From assembly GCA_001949185.1 (NCBI GenBank), contig BDGG01000012.1, positions 808,762-872,761 on the forward strand: a stretch of 64,000 nt of DNA, written 5' to 3'. The first letter of the stretch is position 1; each line of letters begins with the position of its first letter. A program made the position numbers and the translations under genes. Below, in pieces: positions 10,838-21,521 of this stretch. The notes beneath the pieces are model-generated. The model searched no databases and was not told where the DNA came from. It saw only the letters and a list, made by a program, of their open reading frames with translations. This stretch comes from Ramazzottius varieornatus (taxonomy: Eukaryota; Tardigrada; Eutardigrada; Parachela; Ramazzottiidae).

Positions 10838-13684
10838 TCAGTCAGCGTCAAATTCTTGCAGGAACTTCCCCAGACGGTTGAATTTGCCACAGAGCTGCTT
10901 TTTCTGAGAGGCGAGCTCTGACGTGAGCTCTTGCACTCTCTGTTCCATCTTGCGATAAGCTTGCTCTGAGCACTTGGAAGCAGCTTCTTTCTTGGCCAGT
11001 TGTTCTTCGTATTTGCAGCGGAGTTTTTGCATTTCCGTCTGCTTGGTTTCTCGCGACCTAACAGAGACTTCTTCGAGCTTCCTTTCTAGTGACTGAACTT
11101 TCTCTAGGGCTTCGTCCCGCTCTTGTCGGAGCTCTTCTTCACGTACTTCGAACCGTGCTTGTTGGGTAGCGAGGTTGGTCTGCATGCGGGAAATGTAGGC
11201 GGACTTTTCCTTCCATTTTGCGTTAATTATTTGGTGGGCTTTGTTTGACTCCAAGAGTTGGGTTTCGGTGGAGGCCAGTTGGCATTTTAGCTCTTCTTTT
11301 CGGTCTTCTAGTCGCTCAAGGACCTCTTCGAGTTCTCGGTTCCGCCGTTTCAAGTGTTCGTAATCGGGCGACGAAGACTTCGACGTGCATTCCATAGCTC
11401 GCTTTAGTTTTTGAATGGTGTCCTGTAGAACGAAGACAGTTTCGAGTAGGATAATATACAGTAATAAAACATCGGGAGATGGCTTTACGGTTATTTACCT
11501 GGATCGTTTTCTGAGTTGCGCAAACTGTCAGTCACCAACAATGGAAAAGCGCGCCACTTGAGAAAACGATCTGAGTGAGATAAGTTGCCGACTTCAGAAC
11601 ATTTTTTATTCGTTTTAGTTTTTTATTAATAGTTTGATTTCATTAAAATCTGTATTAGGTTGTTTGGTTGTTGGTTCTGAAACCAACTAACCTGTAGATC
11701 TTCGATTGATTTATCTTTGGCACGGACCGCCTCCATCTGGGCGGTGAGCTCCTTCTTTATTTTCTCGAGTTCTTCGCGAGTATTGTTGTCAATCTGCCGC
11801 TGGTCTCTGTTTGCATTAGGCCCGGATTCCAACTGATCAACCTGTCTTTTCAGACAACAATTCTCGCTCTTGGTCTGTTCCAACTGGGATCTCATCAGAT
11901 CTCTTTCCTGTTCCAGACACCTCAGTCTCGACTGCAGTTCGGTCACCGTTTGCTTGAGACCCTGCAGGTCGACGTTCTCCGAATGAAGAGACGCAATGGT
12001 TTCCTTCATCTGTTCCATTCGACCACATTCTTTCTGAAGGTCTTGAACTGTCTTTTGCAGCTTCTGAATCTCCTCATCTTTCTGTTTACTGACTTCTTCG
12101 ACGCGGGACTTGCTCTGATTAAGTTCTGCGGATAGCTCTTGTACCCTCCGTTCTTTCAAGTTCTCCTGGCTCCTGAAGGTCGTCAGGTTCGCTTCCATTT
12201 GGTTACACGAGACTTTCAGCCTGTTCGCTAAGGACTCTTTTCTCTCCAGAGTTTGCTGAAGCTGACACTGAAGTTCTTCGATAGTCTTTTGCGCCTCGGT
12301 GAGGTTCTTTTCCAGCTTGCATACTTCCTCGTTGTGGAACTTAGTAAACTTGGACGTGGCTTTCTTCAACGCGCAGTCCACGGCTTTCCGTACAGCAGCT
12401 TGATCTGTCTCTGTAGGCTGAATAGAAGATCTTTGTTTGGTGACGGTCGGCGTGTTCAGCCTTCTGATTTCGCTCTGTAGACATTCGTTTTCTTTCTGAA
12501 GGCAGGACAGTTGCTCAAGCGCTGCTTCCTTCACGCTTAAGTTAGCCTTCAGCTGTTGCTCGCGAAGCTGGGCTTTCTCCAGTTTACATGTAAGTCTGGA
12601 TGAAAGCTTCTTGTAAGTGTGGACGCACTGTTCCGTTTCCTTCTTTTCGCGGCACGCCTCGACAAGATCGGATTGTAGCTTTCCCAGTCTTTCGTCCTTC
12701 TCTTTCCTCTCGGATTTTATTGTGTTCAGCTCCGAATTAATGGCTTGTAACTCTCTGGATGCTCTTTCCAGTTCGCCTTCTAGGTTCTTCTGACGCTCCT
12801 TTTCATTCTGAAGCTACGGCAGGAAAAGCTTATCATGAGAGCTTCACGGTAAGTTTTAGTTTTCTTTTACAGTCACTTAAGATTTTGACGGAATATATTC
12901 TCATGCAATTTACCTGTTGATTGAGGCTAGTGATTTCCTTTCGCAGGCTCTGTTCCGCGTCTTCTTTGCTATCAGGTTTCGTTACTTCATAGTCACATTC
13001 AGATGACACGTCCTCATTTTCGAAGTTAGCCGGCGGTATAAGTTTTGGAGGCTTTTTCTTTCTCAGTCGCTCGATATCCTGACGAAGTTGACTGCTCTTG
13101 CTGGCAGAGAGGCGCGGTTTTTCCTTCGGAAGTTTGGGTTCTTCGTCGGCATAAGAACTGAATTCATTCTTTGTAGGTCTCTTTTTAGGTTGCAATGGAG
13201 AACATACTTGACTGGCTTCCTCGTCACTCGTTTCCTTCGACTGTGTTTGGGACTGAGAGCGACCAGTCTTCCGGCTTGCGCAGCTTTGTGCAACCGTCTC
13301 CACGATCTTGGCCAGTTTAGTCTCCAAACGATCCAGCCTTTCCAGCGTGCCGTTCTCAATCTGGCAGCCCAGCTTTGTCGGCTGTCCATATTGTGAAGAG
13401 TTGTATGATTTACTTTGGGGTATACTACAGGTTGGTCCATTCGGATAAGGAGGGAGACTGTTTATGGACTCGATAGTCGCTTGACTGTACTGACGAGAAA
13501 CATTCGATACGAATGAGGAAGAAGGGGGAAGCGGACAACTCGAGTTGGGCACAACTGGAAAATCGGTGTTAATATCCAGTAGGAAATTCAAATATGGATT
13601 GAGATCGATACCGGGATCGTTAGTCCGTGAATTTACGTTGTGGAGGGTACGTTGATCATCCGGTCCATACGGATAACAGTTCAT
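10838..13684 (-). CDS. Large coiled-coil protein, family not identified
   Basis: Three exons (13684-12914, 12813-11692, 11422-10838) encode 825 residues. The N-terminal 130 residues are Pro/Ser/Asn-rich and low in charge (start MNCYPYGPDDQR). From about residue 130 onward the chain is Lys/Glu/Gln/Leu heptad sequence, broken by a basic patch (RLRKKKPPKL) and an acidic patch near residue 235. Residues about 260-820 form nearly continuous coiled coil. No motor, kinase or zinc domain is visible. The architecture fits centrosomal, ciliary or Golgi tethering proteins, but nothing in the sequence selects among these. The gene is divergent from EndoU across about 0.9 kb. Intron 2 carries a foldback repeat. 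The last exon ends KFLQEFDAD. Confidence 0.88.
11500..11598. repeat. Foldback repeat copy 7 (coiled-coil gene intron 2)
   Basis: The left GGATCGTTTTCTGAGTTGCG has lost part of its core. The right GCGCGCCACTTGAGAAAACG and TAAGTTGCCGACTTCAG are well kept. Confidence 0.75.
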
Positions 13685-14579
13685 GACGCATCTTCTCTAA
13701 GCATGTCCGGAGATTCCGAACATCACCTTCGCCACTGTATTGCAACTCTAAAACTGTTGCAGGTGTGCATTTCTTCCACACAGATAGGGGTCTCTATTGA
13801 AACTTGCGAAATTTCAGGTCACTTACAGGCATCCAAGAAAAATTCTGGAACGGTAAGAGGTAATCGGGGTAGGAGCGACCGTATAATCGTAATTCATCTA
13901 AGTTCGTTATAACGTTTTCTGTCTGCTTATACAGTACGTCAGAGTTTGATGTGGATTATGGGTTACTGCATTTCCACTGTTGTATTCGAACCCAGTGACG
14001 CCGTATGGAATATTATGGACCGCGATGACGTCACGCCCCGGATGCACGGCAACCGTCACGAACTTACAGGCCAGTGTGCTCGGATACACTTATAGCAGAG
14101 TAGGTTATACTCCACAGTCTTTGGATTGTTACAGCTACAAATTCTGAAGCTAGGGCATAAGTTCAGCACGTACGATGGGCCGAGAGTTGGAAGACTCGAC
14201 AGCGTTCGGCGGTCCTGCAATTTTGGGAAGCCCCTGATATTTCACGTGTGCTGGACTGCTGGTCGAGCGAGATCTCTCACGCGTCTTGAAACGACAACTT
14301 CACACCGAAAAACGAGCTTTCGATGTGGACATGCTTTTTTTAGCAAAACCTGCAGTTCGTATGCAAACGACTGCATTTGCGGGCACGTGTTCGTGACAAA
14401 ACGCAATGTGTATGGAGGTCACCGTTCAATTTTTAGCGCAGTCAGCAAGCGTTCTGAGTTGAGGTTCGCGGAAAGCTCGTACAAAAGGTCGAGATTTCAG
14501 TTAAAAAATTTGGCTTTCGCGGCAGTAGATTACCTCACGGAATCTTCAGTGTCCACTCCTGCCCCGTGTAGGTCCTAAA
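13685..14579. promoter_or_regulatory. Divergent intergenic region, coiled-coil gene / EndoU
   Basis: About 0.9 kb between the start codons of two genes transcribed away from each other. It contains several TGACGT/TGACGC-type motifs (about 13995-14035), but no TATA box is obvious. Both promoters probably lie here. This is inferred from gene orientation only. Confidence 0.35.
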
Positions 14580-15982
14580 ATGAAGTCGGTCGCTCTTGTG
14601 CTCTGTGCGGTGTTCGTCGTCGTAAATGGTGAGGCTGGCCGAAGTGCGGTGAGGGATGTTCTTCAGCGCCGGCTAATTGGTAAGCACCATAAACTTCTAT
14701 GGGAAATACAAGACATATGCTCGCTGTTTCGTACTAGAATCATAGTGAGTTCCGTTGCAGCGGCACGAAACAACCTGCGAGTCGCGGAAGGAGCCACAGA
14801 GAGCCCACTGAAGCCCGACCCTGAGCTGATGACACTGTCGGAAAAGCTTTTTAGCCTCGATCAAGCAGGAAATGCCGCCAAGGAGAACATCAACTGGGCT
14901 GTGAACACCAGAAGCACTAACGGAAAGTAAGATTGTGATATTCTGCCCGACTTTCCGAATTCAAAGGAAACGACTGTGACTGTTGTACATCTGCAGGCTC
15001 TTCACCAAGCTTGACCAGTCGGTCTTCGCCAAGCCAACCTACAAGGCCTTCATCGCTCTCTTGGATAACTATATCCCGGCTACCGGTATAGCTGAGGCAG
15101 TCACTCCACAGGAGAAAGCAGAGGAATCCGCCTTCTTGGACGCAATCTTGAAAACTCCCGTCATGACGGAAGCCTGGAACTTCCTGAAGAAGCGAGGTAG
15201 GTGTCAGACAAAGCGCCCTTGTTGAACTGTGGGTTTTCATTGCATATTCTGTTGACTGTCGCAGGGCTTGCGGCTGCCACTCTGGATGGATTCAAGGCTG
15301 AGCTAGCTCGATACTGGTTCACTGTGTACCGCCGCAAGGGAGCTCCAGATACTTCTGGGTTCGAGCACGTCTTTGTTGGTGAGGTTCGCGGCAACGCCCC
15401 GACTGACAACACTGATGGGTTCCACAGCTGGATTCAGCTGGCCAAGGAAGAGCAGGCTGGTCGCACGGAGTACCAAAAATGGAAGGGCCAGAACGAGGTG
15501 CGCCTCTTTTTCGTTATTCAACTTAGTTCAGTGGCAAAAAATCTCGATCAATAAAGATTGTTTTTTTCTTGTGTTACAGCCGGATCTTTACGGCATGCAG
15601 TTTAAGTGGCAAAACCATTTAAAGATCAAGTCCACCATTGCTATTGGCGAGAGTCCCGAAATGTCCATGGCTATCAATACGGGTAAGTCCTCAACTCAAA
15701 CGACCGATACCGCTGAGTTCAGAGTGTGAACATGCGAATGCTTAGCCGTCAATATCTTTCGACAGTTTGCTTCCTGGTTGCTCCCAACAATGAATGCAAA
15801 ATCCAGATGGGTGGGGTAAGTCTAACGTTATCCCGGACTTTATTGTGCTTCAGTTACGATGATGATTCAGTGTTTCCAACTGCGGATGTTTTTTGCAACA
15901 GGCACCCGCCAGTATTATGACCTACAAGTGGGACACCAGGGACCCCAAAGAGTTTTACGTAGCCTCTGCCTATTACAACTAG
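14580..15982 (+). CDS. ENDOU: Secreted EndoU (XendoU-family) poly(U)-specific endoribonuclease
   Basis: Seven exons: 14580-14679, 14761-14926, 14997-15196, 15265-15497, 15580-15682, 15766-15815 and 15902-15982, giving about 310 residues. An N-terminal signal peptide (MKSVALVLCAVFVVVNG) points to secretion. The EndoU fold is marked by WAVNTRSTNGKLFTKLD, the first catalytic histidine in GFEHVFVGEV, the second in GFHSWIQLAKEE and the catalytic lysine block KSTIAIGESPEMSMA. These match the His-His-Lys triad of the family, which cuts RNA at uridines leaving 2',3'-cyclic phosphate. Only one EndoU domain is present and there is no somatomedin-B module. The donor of exon 1 is chosen at G|GTAAGC; an alternative in-phase donor lies about 50 bp earlier. 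Roles in invertebrates are mostly inferred; digestion, immunity and RNA decay are options. Confidence 0.93.
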
Positions 15983-16466
15983 GTACTTCTTTAATTGGTT
16001 CATATTCTGGACGGGCGAAGTATTCGAAATTTCGCTAAGAAACATTCTCACATGTCTTTTTTATTTTTCTATTCTTCGTTTGAAGCACATACGTTAAGAT
16101 TATTTGCGCTTCTCCAATTTTCTTTCGAAGTTTCTCCATTTGGAAAAAATGTAGTCTTCGAAATGACGTCAGCACGAGTTCGATCGTGAAGTACCTGTCA
16201 AAATCATTCGCCAACTTTTGGCTGCTCTTTTGTAGCGAAAGCATGGTTAATGATCTTCGGAAGCGTGGTACTTGAGATTTCTTCTGTAACAATAGTCTAC
16301 CTGCGTAAGCAGCGTACGAACTACTTGATCGCTGTCGTTGTGAATGGGCATCCTACGTCAAAACTCAAAACCCGCCGGCATTTGTATTGGCGTTCGCCGT
16401 AATTCTACTGCATTATCACTGTGGCTGGGTAGTTTCCTCCGTAAGAACGTCAGCACACCCCACATC
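15983..16466. other. Intergenic, no gene seen
   Basis: AT-rich sequence between the EndoU stop and the TATA box at 16467. No supported exon is visible on either strand. It probably contains the EndoU 3' UTR. Confidence 0.4.
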
Positions 16467-16474
16467 TATAAAAG
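16467..16474 (+). promoter_or_regulatory. TATA box
   Basis: TATAAAAG lies about 120 bp before the ATG at 16596, with a GC-rich stretch just downstream. The spacing suits a transcription start near 16495-16505. Confidence 0.55.
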
Positions 16475-16595
16475 CTGGGCGCTTTTTACTTCTACTGGTC
16501 ATTTTACGAATACTGGCTTTTCTTTCGACCTCTTTTGCGGAAACTTTTTCGTTCGACTGACTTCGTCACCTACACTGACAAATTTTCAGTTGAAA

Positions 16596-17063
16596 ATGTC
16601 TCTCAAGGGGGTTTTCACCTGTTGCGTTGCGGCGATGCTGTTAGGCTCTGCTATACCGGTGCAAATTTCCCCTGGTATGCATGAGGAAACTTCCCTGCTT
16701 CCCGAAAACCTGAACGAGCTTGACACTTCCGATGCGATCACTTCCCTGTGGAGAACTCTTGTCTCATGCAAGTTCTTCGACGTGCTGTTCGTCGTTCTTC
16801 TCATTAAGTATTCCTGGATGGCGAACCATGTCATGAACGGAAGTGAGTGTGGCACTCAAGCCAACAACCTATCTCCCCAAGGTAATTACCTGAACAGATG
16901 ATCGGCACCGTGTTTCGACCAATTTATGCTTCTCCTCCTCTTCCGTATTTCAGACTTCTTCGCAATCTTTGCGTCGCTCAGAAGGTCCCAAAATCCCTGC
17001 CACGAAGACGAATATACAACGCAGCCGACTGACTTTCTTAGAACATTCGGACACGGGTTCTAG
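16596..17063 (+). CDS. Small predicted secreted protein, orphan
   Basis: The ATG at 16596 opens a strong signal peptide (MSLKGVFTCCVAAMLLGSAI). Exon 1 ends in phase 1 at 16842 (A|GTGAGT) or 16881 (G|GTAATT). Either joins in phase to exon 2 (16954-17063), which reads DFFAIFASLRRSQNPCHEDE and stops after TFGHGF. The mature part is about 95-110 residues, with a hydrophobic stretch (FFDVLFVVLLIK), a dibasic-like RR site and two or three cysteines. No known family was recognised. A TATA box, a good signal peptide and an in-phase acceptor support a real gene. A hormone- or effector-like secreted peptide is possible but is inference. The hydrophobic stretch might instead be intron read-through. Confidence 0.45.
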
Positions 17064-17208
17064 CCAACAGCAGAGCTCGCGAAGCTCCTCGTCCCATCGA
17101 ACTGAGCGACGAAACCAAAGAGTGGACCGGATGTACGACGCCTCACTTTGTTAGTGATCTCAGCCGTCTGATTTCTGCCAGAGTCATATGCATTACAGGG
17201 TTGTTTGT

Positions 17209-18851
17209 TTACCACATAAAATGCATTTCCTCGGTAGAGTTTTCCCAATAAAATGGTTTGTACATAAAAAGATATAAAGTCAATGCGTTGACAGACTGGT
17301 ATAGAAGAAATTCTAGAGCTAACTGAGTCATTGTTGACTGTTTCATCTGCATCCTAAAGAGCATGTACGGAACGATAAAATATCTAAACTCCAACAGTTT
17401 TTGCGGAGTCAGTAAAGCTAAACAAGATAAAAGAAAAACTAATGTCTGAAAGAATCCTCGATAGCGAAGTTCGTCGCTCAACGCCCACAGTCCACACAGA
17501 TACACTGGAGACGCCAGGTACCTCGCATACCAGTTCCGGTTGAGAACATTCCTCCAGATGTAAAACGTATAGTGGCGGTTGTCAGCGAGTAAGTAAGGAT
17601 GGGCACAGGTGAAACCATAAATGGCAGCCAAAATGAACACTAGCACGACCATCACATTCCGCCTATGACGAGAACACGATCGCAAAAATCGTTTTAGCTT
17701 GTCAGGTGTTAGCAAGAAAGGAGAGGCGAAAAATAAAGTGAAGACGTTGAAGTACAACAACTGTGGAAGATGCAGTACAGCTTGATGGGCGTTGCGGTCG
17801 CCCACAACGATTCCCCTGTTGACAATGACGAACACCAGGAATGCCAAGAGGACTACAATGTAACCGAGTACTCGGGGCAGTCCTTCCATCGCCACACCCG
17901 CGAAGTACCCAAGAAGTCTTTTCACGTTCGTCGATGACGGGTTCTTCTTGAGTGAAACGAAAGGCGCCAGCAGAACCTTCAAACAATGGTACATCATTAA
18001 GACTGTCAAGCATCTCAACTATTAATGACTTACCTGTACGTCTTTGTCCGCTGAAAGTCTTCGAAGATCCCTGTCATCTGCCACTCCCTTCATCACAACT
18101 TTATATTGCTTAAAGACCTCGAGCAGTGCCAACGACCCAACCCATATCACGTTGGTTTGCCGAGTGAAGACTGCGGCAGCACCGAGCAATGCAGCGAGCT
18201 TTCTGTTACCTCTCAGATGACCATACAGCCTGAAGCAAACAAGAAAGTTTCGCAGGAAATATCTGGAAGACGGGATCGCAATGAAGAATTTACATTGCGA
18301 AGACCAGGAAGGCGGACACGTGTTCCGTGTAGTACAGAAACGTGAAGAAGTACAGCAGAGGAAACGTTGCCAGGTTGATCGAAGTTAACAAGACATGTAG
18401 TCCGGTCATTTTTATTGCACCGTCGTGATGTATGATTGAGAGAATCTTCTGGTAGAGGAAGATATTTCCCACAGCGAAAACATAGTTGGTCATCCGTAAG
18501 AGCCAGATCGAACAAGGGTCACTCAGATGTACAAATAGCGACACGGCTTTCCACAGTCCTAGAGCGACGAAATAGAGGCCGGGCAACGTGGTCAGCTTTG
18601 GATCCCACTATAAAAGGACAAACTATGGTAAGCGTCTTGAGTATCAGCACGTAGAGCGGATTTCTCACCTGAGTGAAATTTCCGGCGCAGTAGGCTTTAC
18701 TTTGCCTAATGTGAAACTCCTCGTCCATGTACGGCTCCAGTACACTGTTATGCATGGACATCAACAAGCGATAAGTAATTACTGCAAAGATAACGACTGC
18801 TGCGCTGCGTAGTCCTCGATGACGGAGAGTATCCAGCTTCTTGGCCACCAT
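17209..18851 (-). CDS. ALG10: ALG10 alpha-1,2-glucosyltransferase
   Basis: Four exons (18851-18669, 18607-18294, 18202-18034, 17976-17209) give about 477 residues, the normal ALG10 length. The protein is a multi-pass ER membrane enzyme. It adds the third, terminal glucose from dolichyl-phosphate-glucose to the lipid-linked Glc2Man9GlcNAc2 before transfer to protein. Family signatures seen are EPYMDEEFHIRQSKAYC, FTQWDPKLTTLPGLYF, FTRQTNVIW, HPYLLADNRHYTFYIWR and the C-terminal LYLFMYKPFYW. The acidic DEE in the first lumenal loop, expected for catalysis, is intact. About ten hydrophobic segments are visible. An in-frame ATG 36 bp upstream (18887) is an alternative start. The gene is divergent from RAE1. 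Confidence 0.96.
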
Positions 18852-19588
18852 TGTCCTCTTCCGGTAGACAGACAGGTCCACTAACAACTACCCATACAGA
18901 ATACTCCAAGATGCCGCCAGTAACACGTGTCGCACCTGGTCCGAAGCATGCCCAAGTCTATAAAGGTCTGTACTGCACAGTACTCGATTTTCGACATACC
19001 TAGGGATAGTCTCCGATATCAAATGCGTCTGGCACACTGGAACTTGTCCATCAGTCCATCATCATCCATGAAGAAGCAAATTTAGCAAAACTCGATTGAG
19101 ATTTGAGATTTGCGAAACATTAGTAACGTTACAAACAAGACTTTGCGATATACTCGAGGACTGACGCGCGGTGGCGCTTTCTGAGCATACGCATCGTGAG
19201 TTAGAGAAGGCGTTCCAACCTGAACTTCATCCAATAGAATCGAGGACAAGTTAAACCGTGCACAAACAATTTTCTTTCAGTTTTCTTCCCGTTTTCTCGA
19301 GCCTCAATTCTCGTTCTAGGTGTTCCGTTCCTGGAGGTCCGGAACTCTTCGACTTCAGTGCGAGGTGTCAAAGAGTGTAGAGTTCTACTCGAAACTGCTT
19401 CGGGAGTGATCAGGCCGAGACGGATCCGGCGCAATAGGATTAGCCTGTGGCTGGTGACCATCTTGAAGACATACAGGAGAACATACAGGTAAGTCTACTT
19501 ACCATCTTCCAGGTTTCAGTTTTACTATGCAACATGCAACATCTATGACCAAGAGCTCTCGGTTCTTCTGCAGATCTTCCACGCGAAA
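18852..19588. promoter_or_regulatory. Divergent region between ALG10 and RAE1
   Basis: About 0.74 kb separates two start codons facing away from each other, so both promoters should lie here. A probable RAE1 5' UTR intron runs from a GTAAGT near 19492 to CTTCTGCAG just before 19575. No coding exon was found. Confidence 0.4.
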
Positions 19589-21521
19589 ATGTTCGGAACG
19601 TCAACGGGAGGATTCGGAACTGGTGGCAGTCTGTTTGGCACAACTACGCCAACAGCGGCCAACTCACCGGCTACCAAAGATTACGAAGTCCCTGCTCCAC
19701 CTGACGATACCGTTCAGGCGCTCCGGTTTAGTCCGGCATCTATCCAGCAAAATTACCTGGCGTCAGGGAGTTGGGACGGTCTAGTTCGCTTGTGGGAGAC
19801 CCAGTTCCCGAAGGCAGATTCCACTTTTGGCCCTGGCCAAACTCCTCCTATACAAGCTGTTCCTAAAGCGCAACAGACAGCTGGTGGACCTGTTCTGGAT
19901 CTCTGCTACAGCGATGTAAGTGCGCTCGTTTCTCATGCACCCACATGTACAGGATCTACGAGTATGTCCGAAGCTATCAGACACCGGCTAAAAGATCGGG
20001 TTGACTGTGATAAGAGTCTCGTTCTAGCCGTTTCGTAATAGTGTGAATATTTGGGAGCTGGCCGAACAAAACGTACAAGATCGGTATGTTGAGTGACGCA
20101 CTCCATCACCCAGTAACAATGAAGACGCGCGCCACTTGAGATAACAATCTTGTGTGTTGTTTGCACAGCTCCCATTGCGCTTACATGCTGACTGGTGAAT
20201 TCCCTTTCGTTAGGATGGCAGCAAGATTTTCTTCGGATCAGCGGACAAAACGCTTCGGATGTGGGATCTCGGATCTAACCAAGTGACGCAGATAGGCGCT
20301 CACGATAACTGCATCAAGTCAGTCCATTTCATCCAGTCACCTTCCTATCAGTGCGTGATGACCGGAAGTTGGGACAAGACGTTGAAAGTGCGTACCTACG
20401 GTTCGAGGTTTATAGTTATCTAACTTGGAACAATGTATGTCTTGCAAGAACAGGACACACGCTGGCTTTTTTGTTCTACAGTTTTGGGACGCCCGCCAGC
20501 CGAACCCTATGCTGACGCTCAACCTTCCTGAACGGCTTTACGCTGCTGATGTGGTACGTAATTGAGACAATATCAGGCTATTGCGATTAGGCGGCATCGC
20601 GAGTACAGTCTGGATACTGGTGTTCTTTTTAGATGTACCCTATGGCTGTTGCCTGTACGGCGGGCAAGAACTGCATAGTCTACCAACTGGATAACTCACC
20701 ACGGGAATTCAAGAAGATGGACATCAACCTCAAGAACATGGTTTGTGTTTACTCACAGACTTCAGATTTTTTTTTGACTTTCTTCAGTTTTTTACTGTGT
20801 TCATCGACATCCAGGCTGATGATAGAAGTTACGAGGTAAACGCACCAGCACTTTCCACATCAGAACGAGAAGCATGCTGATTACTCTGTAAACGTTTCTG
20901 TATAGAGAGACAAACCGGGGCAATGTTGGTTAGCTAACCCCTGTGTTGTTCTCTAGCTGCGGTCTGTAGCCATCTGTGCGGACATGAAGACCAAACAGCC
21001 GATCGGATTCGCCGTTGGTAGCGTCGAAGGTCGTGTAGCCATTCAGTATATTCACGCCGTCAACCCCAAAGACAACTTCACTTTCAAATGTCATCGCGTC
21101 GACCAGACAGGAAACGTCCAAGAAATCTACCCTGTAAGTCTTTGAGTTTCCAGTTCCTGTGGACTGCTTTGACTAGTCCCAAGTCAAAACATCGAGGTGA
21201 ACTTTGTTCGTTTCCTTCAACCAATATGTTGCCTTTCAGATCAACGACCTGGCATTCCATCCCGTTCACGGTACGTTAGCGACAATCGGTGGCGACTGCC
21301 GATATTCCTACTGGGACAAAGATTCGCGGACCAAGCTGAAGGGCTCGGAGAAGGCCGAGCAAGCCCTGACTCGTGGCTGTTTCAGCGCTCGCGGAGAAGT
21401 CTTTGCCTACGGTGTGGGCTACGACTGGGGACAAGGGCATGAATACCACAACCCGGCAAAGAAACCGCAGATCTTCATAAACTACTGCTACCAAGATACC
21501 CAGCCGCGGAAGAAAACCTAA
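19589..21521 (+). CDS. RAE1: RAE1 mRNA export factor (WD-repeat)
   Basis: Six exons (19589-19915, 20214-20387, 20482-20553, 20633-20740, 20957-21133, 21240-21521) encode 379 residues. The N-terminus has the Gly/Phe-rich [13 protein letters not shown] typical of RAE1. A WD beta-propeller follows: [68 protein letters not shown] and [16 protein letters not shown]. The end, [13 protein letters not shown], matches the family. RAE1 binds the GLEBS motif of NUP98 at nuclear pores, supports mRNA export and also works in spindle assembly. Length and order are standard. Intron 1 contains a foldback repeat. Confidence 0.97.
20052..20174. repeat. Foldback repeat copy 8 (RAE1 intron 1)
   Basis: The left end TGGGAGCTGGCCGAACAAAA mirrors the right TGTTGTTTGCACAGCTCCCA. 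The right core GCGCGCCACTTGAG is intact and the left is worn to GAGTGACGCACT. It is a good example of the GGGAGCTGG end type. Confidence 0.85.
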
